Part shown: positions 11,005-23,224 of the stretch, piece after piece
Layout of the letters: each line of letters starts with the position of its first letter
Numbering within the stretch: the stretch's first letter is position 1
NCBI RefSeq assembly: GCF_018446385.1
Contig: NC_056005.1
Span: 94,950,984 to 95,014,983 of the forward strand
Length of the DNA stretch: 64,000 nt
Direction: 5' to 3'
Source: Zingiber officinale
Taxonomy: Eukaryota > Streptophyta > Magnoliopsida > Zingiberales > Zingiberaceae
The notes under the pieces: model-generated
Database searches by the model: none
What the model saw: only the letters and a program-made list of their open reading frames with translations
What the model was told of the DNA's origin: nothing
Position numbers and translations under genes: made by a program

Positions 11005-14000
11005 TGTTGGAGCAATCCCAATGGTCTGTGGGACCATGTGTTTTGGTGTTTGGGCAAAGGATTTAAGTTAGGATTACCCTCGTTATTTGATATGTGTATG
11101 TGAGTGTTGGTTGCTACTCGGAAAACCTAGAGGTTTCACTGTACAAAAATTTTGTACAAAGGTCTGAACCTTTTCCTAGCTACCATGTGTTCTTTTAAAT
11201 TAAATTTTGGATCGCCTGCGGAACTTAACACGTTTGATCCAAAACTTAATCTATTCGTTCTTTTAGGTTTTGACTTGGGTCTCCTGCGGAACTTAACACG
11301 TTCGACCCAAATCACCTTCAGTTATTAATTCCATTAAATATTAATTTCCATAATTGGTTCCCAGTACTGACGTGGCGAGGCACATGACCTTCTTGGATAT
11401 GGGAGCAACCACCACCAACTAGACAAAACCTTTTATGGAAAGCTAATATTTAATTTCCTAAAATAACTTTAGGTTAACCGAAAAGAACAATCAAATCACA
11501 AGGAAAAAAAAACAAAAGAACACAACATCGAAAAACATATTCGAAATACTAGAATCGCATGCCTCTTGTATTTGGTATTATTTCCATAAATAACTAGCAT
11601 GATGCGGAATGAAAAATTACTAGTTATACCTTCTAGAAAGACCTCTTGATCTTCTACCGTATTCCTCTTCTAACCTCGGACGTTGTGTGGGCAACAATCT
11701 TCCAAGATGAGAACCACCAAGCACCTTCTTCTTCCTTGCAAGTTTCGGCCATCAAAACTTCTCCTAGGATGAAGAGGTTCGGCCACCACCACCATGCTCC
11801 AAGGGATGCTAGAAAAGAGGCTTCTTTTCTCTCCTTCTTCTCCTTCTTAGTTCCGGCCACCAAAGCTATCTCCACCATGAGAAAATTTCGGCCACACAAA
11901 GGAGAGGAGAGGAAAGAAAGGGCCGGCCACACCCAAGGAAGAAAAGAGGGAGAAAAATAATAGAGTTGTTCACCCATGAAGGCACCTCTACCCCCTCTTT
12001 TATAATCCTTGGTCTTGGCAAATAAGGAAATTTAAATAAAAACTTCCTTAATTCTTTTGCCATTGAAAAGGAAAATTTATTTAATTAAAAATAATTTTCT
12101 TTTCATCATGTTAATGGCCGGCCACCTTAATCCCTTTAATCAAGGAAATTTTAATTCACACAAGAATTAAAACTTCCTAATTTGCTTCCGGAAATTTATA
12201 AAAATTTCTCAAATAATTTTTCCCTTCATGGTGGTTAATAAAAAGGAAATTTTATAAATTAAAATATTTCTTTTAAACATGTGGATAAAAAGAAAGTTAT
12301 CTCTAAAAATTAAAATCTCTTTTAATCTACAAATAAGGAAAGATATCAAATCTTTTCTTAATCTTTTGTAGAAACTTATAAAAGAGAATATTTAATTTTA
12401 AACTCTCTTTTAAATCATGAACATGATTAAAAAGAAAAGTTTTCTTAAACTTCAAAATCCTCCTGTAATCCACAAACAAGGAAAGATTTCAAATTTTAAA
12501 CTCTCTTTTAAACATGTAGATGATTTACAAATAAGGAAAGCTTCTACCACAAATCAAAACCATCCTTTTAAACTCCAAATCAGGAAAGAGATTAATCTCT
12601 TCTCTTAATCTTTTGTAGAAAGTTATAAAAGGAAATTTTAATTTTAAACTCTCTTTAAAATCATGATATCCATAAGAAATAATTTTAATAAAAATCCTTT
12701 TAATATTCTAGTGGTCGGTCACTAGCTTGGGACCCAAGCTTTGGCCACCAACATGACTCATCCACTTGGTCTTGGCCGACCCTAGCTTGGGTTCCAAGCT
12801 TGCTTGGTCGGCTCCATTGGATGGGTAAGAAGGTGGGTATGCGGTGGGTATAAATCTCTATATACTAGAGGCTACGATAGGGACCGAGTGGAGGAATTGG
12901 TTTTGGTCTCCTGATGAAATTAAGCATCCCGTGTTCGCCCCGAACACACAACGTAATTTCATCAATAATAATTCATTCCACTAAAAAACTATTATTGAAC
13001 TACCGCACCAATCCCAAATTACATTTTGGGCTCCTTCTTATTATGAGTGTGTTAGTCTCCCTGTGTTTAAGATAAAAAATGTCCATTAATTAAGTAAGTT
13101 ACTGACAACTCACTTAATTAATATCTAGCTCCAAGAGTAGTACCACTCAACTTCATCGTGATGTTGGACTAAGTCCACCTGCAGGGTTTAACATAACAAT
13201 CCTTATGAGCTCCTCTTGGGGACATTCTCAACCTAGATCACTAGGACACAGTTTCCTTCTATAATCAACAACACACACTATAAGTGATATCATTTTCCAA
13301 CTTATCAGGCTTATTGATTTATCGAACTAAATCTCACCCATTGATAAATTAAAGAAATAAATATCAAATATATGTGCTTGTTATTATATTAGGATTAAGA
13401 GCACACACTTCCATAATAACTGAGGTTTTTGTTCCTTCATAAAGTCAGTATAAAAGGAACGACCTCAAATGGTCCTACTCAATACACTCTAAGTGTATTA
13501 GTGTAATTATATAGTTAAGATAAACTAATACCTAATTACACTACGACTTTCCAATGGTTTGTTCCTTTCCATCTTAGTCGTGAGCTACTGTTAATAATTT
13601 ATAAGGAAACCGATAACATGATCTTCTGTGTGTGACACCACACACCATGTTATCTACAATATAAATTAATTGAACAACTACATTTATCATAAATGTAGAC
13701 ATTTGACCAATGTGATTCTTATTTCTAGATAAATGTTTATACCAAAAGCTAGGCTTTTAGTATACACTCTAACAGTGAGTGTGCAGGTTTGCAGGATACA
13801 CATGTGACTCAGGTTGACGGCTTTGGGTCCGGTGAAGGATGGAGCATCCGAGGGACCGTGGACAAGGCAGCAAGGACAATGGCCGAGGGAAGCGACTTCG
13901 AGGCATACGCGAAGGATGACATTGGGGACAAGCCGCGGGCTTGGATGCATCCGAGGGACGAGAGCCAAAGGAAGTAGGCTTGAAGGCAAAAGGTCAAGGT

Positions 14001-14670
14001 TGCAAAGAAGAGTCAAATGAGTCGTGAGGGTACGAGTGCATGAGAGATTGTACTCGGAGTAAAATCCTAGTTTTAGGGTTTTACTATAGAGACACTGTAG
14101 TAGGCACTGTAGCGTTACTGTAGCAGTCGACTGGTGCATGAACCAATCGACTGATGCACTGTAGCAGAGAGTCGTTGGGTTGGCACCAGTCGATTGGTGC
14201 AAGGACCTGTCGACAGGTAACAGGCAAATCAGGTTGCTGATTTGTTCCAAGCTCTATAAGAAGGAGCTTGGTATGGCCGACCAAGGTGACGAAATTAGAC
14301 TTGGTTAAAGCCTAATTAGTAGTCACTAAGTGCTCAAAGGTTCCCTTGTGTCCCAGTATTTTTGGTGAGAGTTGTGGTGAGATTTATCCACCCACAAGGA
14401 GGTTTGAGCTAGCCGGAGGTTTGCCGGGGACTAATCCATCGACGGATTGAGGGATCGTCCACCTTACGGAGACGCCGTGGAGTAGGAGCAAGTTATCTCC
14501 GAACCACGTAAACGAACGTGTTAGCGGTTTGCATTTCCATTCTTGTATTTGGTGTTTAGCTTTCTATTTGTGTTCGTTTGTATTCTGCTGCGCTAACATC
14601 GTAGGAAGCAAGGATTTGGGGGCGCCGTCCATTCAACCCCCCTTCTAGCCGGCCGCAAGATCCTCCAACA
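11005..14670 (+). mobile_element. SIRE-type Ty1/copia solo LTR, interrupted
   Basis: Starts TGTTGGAG and ends CTCCAACA, flanked by ATTTC at 11000-11004 and 14671-14675. Without the nested insertion it is about 1.0 kb. The 3' end, with GGGGGCGCC and CAACCCCCCTTCTAG, is characteristic of SIRE/Maximus LTRs. No internal domain is present, so it is a solo LTR left by LTR-LTR recombination. The matching position in unit 2 (about 46300) is an uninterrupted empty site. Confidence 0.85.
11105..13774 (-). mobile_element. Angela-like Ty1/copia solo LTR nested in the SIRE-type LTR
   Basis: 2,670 bp. Read on the minus strand it begins TGTTAGAGTGTATACT, typical of Angela-type LTRs, and it ends CCAACA. It is flanked by GTGAG at 11100-11104 and 13775-13779. 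It has no coding interior. Open frames around 11646-11977 lie on both strands over the same low-complexity purine stretch and are not genes. Confidence 0.82.
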
Positions 14671-14675
14671 ATTTC

Positions 14676-16012
14676 CTTATCAGCAGGAAGTATAAGCACA
14701 ACTTTTGATTGTCGAACCATTTGAATTAAGCATATGCTGCTGGAACATAAGGATACAGTTGGTCTTTTATCTATTGACTGCATGGTGAGATGTATGAAAT
14801 TGAAGGATTAAAGTTTAACTCTTGTATGATTTGAAGTCTGCAATTTCAATGGATGAAAATTCTGAACCTGAGGCAGCTTAATTTAGCAGTTAGATGCAGA
14901 AATTTGTTTGTCTAATTTTCCAGCAGTGAAGACACAAGAACCAATGAAACTCAAGGATTTGGATTCAGCTGATAAGAACTGTAAATGAAAAAATGGAGAC
15001 AGTTATAGCAGTTTTCATCAGATCAGAATCTGAATTTTGAAACTTTCTGAATCCTATTTAATACTGTTTAGTTCTAATATTCTACTTCTTGCTGATATGA
15101 TCTGAGCTTTTGTCGGAGTTAAGGTTTGGAATCATATCTCTTGACTACTTAAGTTCCGAAAGAATAGAAGAACAGAAAAAGAAAAAGTAAAGAAGGGAAA
15201 AGCTGCAGATTGGAGACAAGAAACAATAGTTAAAGAGTTGCAAATGCATGATGTATTTCTTTGTCCGAGACGGACAATGTTTTAAGTGTGGGGGAGAGAT
15301 TCCTTATCCATTAGTTGATTTGAGATGATTTGAGTTCAAATGCTGGAATTGAAGTGGAAAAAGAGCAAAAACAGTGAGAATTTTTTTTTTTTGGCACATC
15401 AAGATAGTATCAAGTGGAAGATAGAGTATCAAGATTCTTTGTTTGCCATCAAATTGAAGGGGAGGCTAGCTTGATATTTTGAATTGGTAACAACAAATGG
15501 TATTCATCTCTTTACACATCAAATTGGTTAACTCATCAAGTATATTCCTCCAATACTCTCATCTTCTCAATTTTTCATTAAATTCTTTTCTTTTGCCTAC
15601 TACATTCACTTCACTTGTTCTTTTTTATTCTATTTCAATTTTTGTTGATAAATCCTTTTTATTCATGTATGTTGTGTTTATAGTGGTGGAGAATTAGAAA
15701 ATAAGCAAGCTTATGATAGTTAAATGTTGTGAGTTGCATTGAGTGAGCTCCACTTATATGCATGATTGAGTGTGAGAGCTAGAATAGGTAAATTCCTTGT
15801 GAGATGCAACTTGCTTAATTTTTCAATTGGATTGAAACTACCATACCCACTGATTATTGTTTGGATTGTATTCATGATTGTTTGTGATCTTTAGATGGTC
15901 TTAGTTAAATTCCTTTTTACTATCTTCTAATTATTGTTAGGGAATTTTTTGTAGAGATGATGTTTAGTTTTCTTTACATGCACGGGACGTTCAAGACTCA
16001 GTGTGGGGGATT
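14676..16012. other. Distal interior and polypurine tract of the gypsy-like element
   Basis: Non-coding and collinear with 46300-47645 in unit 2. The purine run AGTGTGGGGGATT just before 16013 is the likely plus-strand primer. No gene is seen. Confidence 0.65.
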
Positions 16013-17714
16013 TGATAACCATGATTTTACTGTATTATTTTGATTCATATATGCATGGTTTGATGTTGATTTCATAGGTTTAAATCATGGTTACATCACA
16101 TTTCATGCATTGTCTTTATTTTTGGACTTAATTGTAAATTATCTTATTTTTTGTATTATTTGATGTTAATATTTGATTCTTATTTTGTAAGCATCAAAGG
16201 ATCTTGGATTTGGATCTATTCGAACCGAAATTGGGCTCGAATCGGAGTTTAAACGAGAAGATCAAGCTTTGAGTCGATTTGGATTGTTCGTTGAAGATTG
16301 GAGAGATCTGAGTCATCCGTTGAGAATTTGGTCCATCCGACTTAATGAGGAGCAGATCTGAGCCATTGATGAAGATCCGGAAGTTTTGATCCAGATCTGA
16401 GTACATCCAGCCGTTGATCCAGCCTGAAACATTTTGGACCGTTCGAAGATCTGGTCGATCCGACCTAAGGGAGAGTAGATCCTGACCCTATATCAAGTTC
16501 AGTACCTCCGGATCGGATTTTAGGCGACTTTTCACCGTTGATCAAGCTCCAAATCAATCACAGCCGTCCGTTCAGATCTGAAACAGATTCAAAACAGAAG
16601 CTACAATAGCTTCCAAGCTTTGTCGATCCTCCACAGCGCGCAGCTTCGTCCCGGTGCGCGGTTTCTTCCAGATTCCGGCCCCTTTCCTTCTCCGATCAAC
16701 TCTTTCAAGCTTCGACCTCGGTGGTGAGCTTCTCGGCGGCTGCATTCCGATCATCTGGACCCTTCATTGGGTGGTTCCTCTGGCGGAATTTCTCTCTCGA
16801 CCTTCTCTATTCCAGCGCCGATTTGGAGGTGGTCTTCCAATCGACGACTCCGATTCCCATCAGCAATATTTGGAGGTGGTCTTCCGGTGTTCCTGAGCTC
16901 CATCCGACATCACACCGCCATCCACAGCGTCATTCCAAATTCAGAGTTTGGAGGTTTCAGAAATCCAGATTTTCGGCCATTATTGGGTTTAGGGTTGTTT
17001 CCAGCGTGTCGGGGGTGGTCCGTCGGCACTGTTGAGCACTCCTTGACTGAGACGCAGCTGAGATGCTTCACTGAGGTCCAGAGTTGGGTGTTCTCGACTT
17101 TGACATTCTTGTGTGACGGCAAGAGTGTGAAGTTTGTATGGATTGGTTGTGAGTTGGATCGGTTAGGGTTTATTTCATTTTGTTACTGTTTTTTACAGCT
17201 TAGAACATATTCATTTTAATGTTTGTTATGTTTTAGCAAGTAATCTAACATTTCATTTCCTTGTTTAAATTTAATTTGTGTTTAATTTGATGCTTGGTTA
17301 AGTGTTTAATGTTTAAGTTCTAAGTTAGGGTTTACATCTTGCTTAAGATCAGATTTAATTTGATATTTGCTATATCAATCTTAGGTTAAGTGTGTGTTAA
17401 TAATTTAATCACAACGTAGAGTGACAATGCGTTTGGGTTTGATTGTTGGCACACAAGTAGATTTCATTTATGCATTAGATTAATTTCTTTATTGCTGTGC
17501 TTCACTTTTGTTAGATTTAGATTCAAGTTTAAACCCCCATCTTTATATTAGAAATCCCAAAAATAGGAATAAAATACAATCCTAGATTACATCCTACCGT
17601 TGGTTCCTCGAGGTTCGATCCTGGGCTCGTTACTATAACATTATTGTGAAATTAAGGGGTTCAGTGAATATTCATTGTTAATTTAATTTTCGAGTGTGAC
17701 ATACATCGTTATCA
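16013..17714 (+). repeat. 3' LTR of the gypsy-like element (unit 1)
   Basis: 1,702 bp, beginning TGATAACC and ending CATCGTTATCA. The flank after it reads GTGAG instead of the expected GCCAG, so the target duplication has picked up two substitutions in this copy. Confidence 0.88.
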
Positions 17715-18365
17715 GTGAGCATGCTAAAATGGATGTGTGAATTTACTAAAAATGAAAAAAAATCAAAGGGAAAAAGCTACTAAGATTCTATTATGTGAAT
17801 ATATTCTACAAGGCTTGTTTTTGAAAAGCTCATTATTAAGGACCCATGAAAAAGATAATTCCAATTTCACACAAGAAAAATGAGTGGATAAAAAAAATCT
17901 TGTACATGAATGAAAACATTTTTGTATGGAAATCATATACACCAAATTTTCAGTTAGAATCTTGGTCTGGAAGCATTTTATTGTGTTGGAGCCATATTAT
18001 AGAATTTTTAAAATGGAGGGTTATGCTTGGGTGTTTCTGAACAACAAAGGTCTTGATTGGGCTTTTCCCCAATTACTGATACTAATATCCTTAAAAGATT
18101 AGGTGTAAGCTGTGATGTAAATGAGAGAAAATAGTTTAAAATGGTACAAACCTGTTCAACGGTAAATAGATTCTATAGTTAGGCTTAATAAATTGATTAG
18201 AGTTGAACTTGTTTGGGCTTAAGGGAGATAAAAGCAAACCCAGATAATGTAAAAAGGGCGAGCTAAGAGATTTGAATATTAATAAATAATAGATATAGCT
18301 TTGCATCATGTTCAATGAAGGAACAATAACCATACAGTAGAATCGTAGACAAGTGTAGTTTTCAG
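17715..18365. other. RRC1 intron segment, duplicated at 49088-49736
   Basis: Intron sequence between the gypsy-like element and the last RRC1 exon, nearly identical in both units. No separate gene is visible. Confidence 0.7.
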
Positions 18366-18511
18366 TTTGGGAGTATCGTGAATCTCTTGAGGAACAAGGT
18401 CTCCGTAGTGCTGAAGTAATAGATAGGAAGGTAGCAATTTATCATTGACAATTTGAATTCGAATTTGGTTTATCTGATACTACATATGATCAAGGAAGCA
18501 AGAAAAGTTAA
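18366..18511 (+). pseudogene. RRC1: RRC1/SR140 last exon (cwf21 region), unit 1
   Basis: After a TTTTCAG acceptor the frame reads YRESLEEQGLRSAEVIDRKV, the cwf21-type motif found near the C-terminus of SR140/RRC1, then FEFEFGLSD, and ends at TAA (509-511 of this kilobase). A CGA-to-TGA type change at the position reading HR in unit 2 gives an early stop about 26 codons into the exon. The arginine/serine-rich tail of longer family members is absent in both units. Together with 3017-3241 it shows that unit 1 once held the 3' half of the gene. Confidence 0.85.
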
Positions 18512-18551
18512 TCAGATAAGCTGGTTAACAAATTGTATTTTCTTCTAGGGA

Positions 18552-19132
18552 TAGCGATGAGACTAATTGAGATTATCATATTTTCAAATCAAAATGTCTG
18601 CATGTCTCTAATTGGTGGGAAAAAAATTGAGAATATGAATCTATCGGGTTCACCAAGAATTTCCAATTTTAGTGATTTTGAGAGTAAAGGGATAAACTTA
18701 AGCTGGAAGGTAATGATTATCTTGAGAAGATCACAAGTGCTTAAGCCAAATTGAGAGTAGCACCAAACTTTTACAGGAACACTAAAATTTTCCTGAAGGG
18801 TATAGTGCATCTATTGTGATGGAAAGAGAAACTTATGATGTTCTCACTTGTAACATTGTGGTGGAAAGAGAAACTTATGATGTTCTCACTTGCAATATTG
18901 TGATGGAAAGAGAAAAAAATATATATTTATTTGTCGAAACTTATTTCAATCAATCAATATGGACCTTTGTTAAATGTATTCGACAAAGAACACAAATACT
19001 AATTGCGTTCAATCTGTCTTTACATGAGGAGACCTTATTGCGCTCTTTATCAATCATGCTAAATATAATGTCTTTGAACCTTTCAAGTGACTTCCCTGTA
19101 ATTATTCTTGATATGATTGCAGAGGATTTGAC
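18552..19132 (+). repeat. Duplicated block with 42-bp tandem repeats, unit 1
   Basis: Matches 50637-51433. It contains about three head-to-tail copies of a 42-bp unit starting GTGATGGAAAGAGAAAC at 18818-18910. Two longish open stretches occur, one reading LHEETLLRSLSIMLNI. They recur in unit 2 but I do not recognise a family. It could be a degraded gene fragment. Confidence 0.6.
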
Positions 19133-19310
19133 TAGGCCTGGGTCGGTACGGTATACCGTACCCAAAATCGAATACCATATATCGTACTGAAAAAATCAGT
19201 ATTCTAAGAAATGATATCGATACTATACCGACATTTCGGTATACCGAAATTTTGGTATATCAAAATTTCGGTATACCGAAATATCGATACGGTATCAGTA
19301 AAATACCATC
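19133..19310. mobile_element. hAT-type GGTATACCG repeat element (relic)
   Basis: Begins TAGGCCTGGGTCGGTACGG and is packed with the palindromic motifs GGTATACCG and CGGTATACCGAAAT. It belongs to the same family as the elements at 53617-53946 and 56334-56678. The right end is unclear. The matching site in unit 2 (near 51433) lacks it. Confidence 0.55.
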
Positions 19311-19990
19311 ATGCAGAAGTTATATATATTACATATAATATATAAAAAAGGGCAGTGATCACTATTCGACAATACAAAATTAATTTTAAAAAAGTTTTTT
19401 TTTTCAAATCATCAACTTTTGTATAAAATTATTTGATAAATATTTAAGTTATTAATTTTTTTTATTTATTCAGTTAAGTTTAGATTTCTATTTTTTTCTT
19501 TAATTTAAAGTTAAAAAGGGAGGGGCATAATCGAAAATAAGCACGTCCCTTTAAAAAAATATAAATTTTTGTTTTTTTTAAGTATTCAGAAATGTTGATA
19601 AAATATCTAAAATTTGAAGCTTGTCTTTAAGTTGAAGAGTAATCAAATTACTCGATTTTTTTTTTTGAAAAAAAACAAGTAAAACTTTTTAATAAAAATT
19701 ACTTATTTATTAAAAAATAGTTGTTAATTGTATGGCTAGATTTCATGCTGCAAAGACAACAATTACTTAGGAGATCATAGGCATGTTCATTTATGTCAAT
19801 TTTATACTAGATAATTTTTTATATGTATTTTTAATAGAAAAAATATTTTAAAAAACATATGCAGCCTTCTTAAATATTAATGTTTTTTTTAAATATGCAT
19901 TTAGTTATATTTTTGAAATATAATTTATTTCATATTTGATTTATACAAATAACCTTATTCTCTAACTTTTTACCCACTCCACTTAAGATA
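19311..19990. other. A/T-rich upstream flank of ABCB copy B, duplicated at 52950-53560
   Basis: Non-coding. From about 19385 it is collinear with the region upstream of ABCB copy C, so it is the distal promoter or intergenic flank of the transporter. Confidence 0.65.
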
Positions 19991-20665
19991 TTCTTAACGC
20001 AAACCCTCGCGTTGTTGCCCCTTGCACCCGATTTTCGTTCTGAGCTCGAGTCCGTCACATGAATAGGTTGTGACTTCCATTTTTATATTTCATCGCATCC
20101 TCCATTTCTCTTCCGCATCCTCCCTGCTTCCCAAGCGCGACCATCGATCTTCTTTTCTCGAGAGAGTTCTCCGAGCTGCTTCCCCAAGGCGACCGTCTCT
20201 CGATCTTCTTCTTCCCTTCGGTTGAGAGAGTTCTCTGCTTCCCAAGACGACCGTCTCTCGATCTAGAGCCTTCCTCGTGAGTTGCTGTGAAGGAGTGAGC
20301 ATTCGGTTAATTCGGTCCATAAATTAACCGAATTAATCAAAAATCGATTTAGTGTTGGCTAACCGAATCAAATCAAAGTTTTACTAAAATTGAATTAACC
20401 GAATTAGTTATTTCAGTTAACACCGAATTAACTAAATTTGTTTAAAATAACAATAAAAAGAATTTATACAAAATTAATATCAAATTAACCGAATTAACCG
20501 AATGCTCACCCGACATCTCCCATCGATCTTCTTCTTCTCCTCTGTACTTTCTCCGTGAGTTTCTTTGATAAGTTTTTAGTATCCATTGTTCATTATCTTC
20601 TTCTTCTTGATAAGTTTCTTCTCCCAAGTTACCGCTTTTGTTCTCGTCAGTTTCAGAGTACCTTT
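19991..20665 (+). pseudogene. ABCB copy B: promoter and leader only
   Basis: Matches the promoter and leader of copy C (53555-54285) up to TTTCAGAGTACCT at 20650-20663. The start codon and all exons are then missing and A/T-rich sequence follows. This marks the start of unit 2 of the duplicated block. It also preserves the empty target site (20041-20056) of the hAT element found in copy C. Confidence 0.75.
20292..20511. mobile_element. 220-bp MITE with about 24-bp terminal inverted repeats
   Basis: The left end GAGTGAGCATTCGGTTAATT is the inverted match of the right end, which finishes CCGAATTAACCGAATGCTCA. It interrupts the ABCB leader between GTTGCTG and GACATCTCC, which are contiguous in copies A and D. 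The target duplication has decayed too much to read, so the superfamily is uncertain. Confidence 0.75.
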
Positions 20666-21489
20666 GCCTGTTATTACTAATTTGGAAACGAGTAATAAAT
20701 TATTATAATATTATTGATATATATTTTAATTGCTATTTAAAAAAAATTATCAATCAATTTTAACTTTGAGGAAAGAAAATCTTAACACAATAGTAATTAT
20801 TGTGTATAACCTAGAGAAATAGGTTCAAGTACTAGATATAGTTACTACATAAAATAGACTCTTTCTTGGAATCCCGTATTGAAGGGCGCTTTGTAAACCA
20901 AACAACTTTTTTATCAATTTTAACTTTGATAAATTATTAAGAAAATTTATTTAACCAAAAATAGTTTGCTAATAAACATCAACGACGAATTATTAACAAA
21001 TTGAAAGAAAAATAAAAATTTTAAAAAATGATAAGGAAGGAGTAGATAGAAAAAAATTAGAAAAAAATAATAGTGTAATATTAAATTTTTATAAAAAATA
21101 TATCAATTAAGTATAACTAATAAATATTTTTAATTTACTAACAAAACTTAATTTTGATTAGTAAATTAAATTTTTACCAGTAAAAAATTAATAATTACTA
21201 ATTAAATTTTAATAAAAAAATAAAAATAAATTATCAACCAAATCTAATTTTAATTATAAGAAATTAAAATTATCAATTAAATTTAACAAGAATAAAATAA
21301 TAAAAACGATCTAGACTTTAATCTATTAAAAATTTAAAATTATTGATTAAATCTAAAAAATTTAAAATTACTCACTAAATATAATTTGACGAGTAAAAAA
21401 ATTAAAATTACCAATGAAAATAAATCTCAACTAAATTTACTTTAGCCATAAGTTTAAATATTTAATATACAACTTCATATATTTTTAAA

Positions 21490-21541
<52 letters not shown>

Positions 21542-22000
21542 CTGATGGGCCCTAATATAATAAATGCCTTAGGCATAGGCCATTAAAGCCTATGCCTTGT
21601 GCCGGCCCTGCTTTGGAAATAGATGTACCCAGCAGCTAGACCACCAATTGGGTGCCCATTAAGATTAAAAAATAAGTTAGGTTTATAGAAATATAAAAGC
21701 ATAAGGGAAAGTTTACGTCAGAAGATACAAGAGAAAAAGGTATCCATCATCACTTTGTCTTCCTCTCTTTGATTCCAACTGCTTCCTTTTCATGACACAT
21801 CAGAAATAGATGAATACGACACTAATGGCCACAAACCTTTCTAAACTAATGATTATCTACTGTCTTTAGCGTTTACTACTTTAAAAGATGACATTGTATG
21901 TACGTTTATTGTGTGGCATTGCTAAGTTCTTGTCATCACATTGTACAAGGACCTATAGTTGTGTATCAAATGTATTCTTGATGTCATTATTCTTTGACAG
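20666..22000. other. A/T-rich non-coding stretch with a possible hAT end
   Basis: No gene is seen. On the minus strand a segment ending at 21611 begins CAGGGCCGGCACAAGGCATA, a typical hAT-like terminus. Its partner end was not found. This may be the insertion that replaced the body of ABCB copy B. Confidence 0.4.
21491..21536. repeat. AT dinucleotide microsatellite
   Basis: About 22 uninterrupted AT units. Confidence 0.95.
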
Positions 22001-22055
22001 GTATGTGCCATCTTTTCTGCCACCTCCATCTCATGGAAGAGAACTTGAGGAAAAG

Positions 22056-23224
22056 GTTAGTATGAGTTGGCAGTCATAGTTTCAGGACAATGAATCTCCA
22101 AATTCTTTTGCCATTTCTTAATGACACTTTTTACAATGCATGGTTTTACCGATAAGATTGTAGCTTCTGTGAGGAACATCATATCTTTCACTTATTATCT
22201 TGAAAACAAGTGGTTAGAGAGATTATACTGGAAATTTTAATGATCAACATGTTGGATTTTGCCATTTAGTTCATTGGATTCCATCATGTGTGGAGTTCTG
22301 AACAAAGAAAAAGTTTTTTTAGTGGGATATCACAAATATATTTATTCATGGAGTAGCATAATGGCGACGTCAAACTTTCACTTATTGATCGACTGCTTGT
22401 GCGGACTCAGTTCTTCAGCAACAGACATACTCCTGCTTAAATCTTGATGGTCTATTTAAAAGTTCAAGCGATACTAAATTTTACAAACTGCATTTATTCC
22501 TAATTTCAAAGATTATGATGTGTCACTACAAGTTTGAAGGCACCTGCTCATCTTAATTCACAAGCCAAATCCAGTTCCTACCAAACTCATGCCAAAATGA
22601 TTCCAATGTTTATTGATGCAAAACAATTCTCTTAACTTTCTGACTTGTGCCAAATATAAATCCTTTGGAATTCCCTCATGTAGTCATGTGTCTGCCAAAT
22701 TGTATAATGTTGTTTGGTATATAACAGTATTTTTTGTAAACATTTTATTTAATTTTGATAAATATCTAGAGAATTATTCTCTTGTGTTTCTTGTGAATTA
22801 TGTATAGAATCATAAATTGTTGAGATGCGAAATGGGAGGAATGAAAAATGGAGGCAGAGGAAAGCAGCCAAATTTCTCTTATTTGCTATAAAGAATGTAA
22901 CAAGGGAAAGGGGTTTATTCCACTGTTAACTGCAAGCGTCGTGCTAAAGGAACTCTAGCACAGTCTATTTTCCTCTATATTAATCACAAACATGTGTAGG
23001 TCAAGATTAATATATAAAAAAAACAAAATTTTCTTTTTTGTTTTATTAATCACAAACATGTGTAGGTCAAGATTAATATAAAGAAAGCAATAAATACAGG
23101 GCGAGTTGGTCTAGTGGAGGATTCATTATGAATATTGGACATATATTTGTATAGTTCATATTACATGTTACATTGTGTTGTGTATATGGGTATCATGCTT
23201 GATTGGGTTGACTATTTTCTTCAG
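22056..23224. other. RRC1 intron, unit 2
   Basis: Non-coding. A 38-base segment (TTAATCACAAACATG and following) occurs twice, near 22979 and 23045. The expected coiled-coil exon of RRC1 was looked for here and not seen. Confidence 0.55.

Larger units (their letters stand above)
3465..17714 (+). mobile_element. Large Ty3/gypsy-like LTR retrotransposon without pol, unit 1 copy
   Basis: A 14.2-kb element with long direct terminal repeats (3465-5160 and 16013-17714) that begin TGATAAC and end GTTATCA. A primer binding site of the Athila/Tat type follows the 5' LTR, and a purine-rich tract precedes the 3' LTR, so it lies in + orientation. The interior holds gag-like remains only in its first kilobase. 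No reverse transcriptase or integrase was seen, which suggests a non-autonomous (LARD-like) element. The 5' flank GCCAG (3460-3464) is matched by the 3' flank of the unit 2 copy (49088-49092), so both copies stem from one insertion into an RRC1 intron. The element is old, decayed and carries two nested solo LTRs. Confidence 0.85.

Noticed and set aside
11646-11977. Overlapping open frames of about 105 codons on both strands
   Set aside because: Both lie in a low-complexity purine/pyrimidine stretch of a solo LTR. Neither shows a domain.
13687-14250. 187-codon minus-strand frame
   Set aside because: It crosses the boundary between two nested solo LTRs and their target duplication, so it cannot be an ancestral gene.
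16654-17219. Several + strand frames in the 3' LTR
   Set aside because: They recur in the other LTR copies (4216-4480 and 48319-48656) in shifted and interrupted forms, without protein-like conservation.
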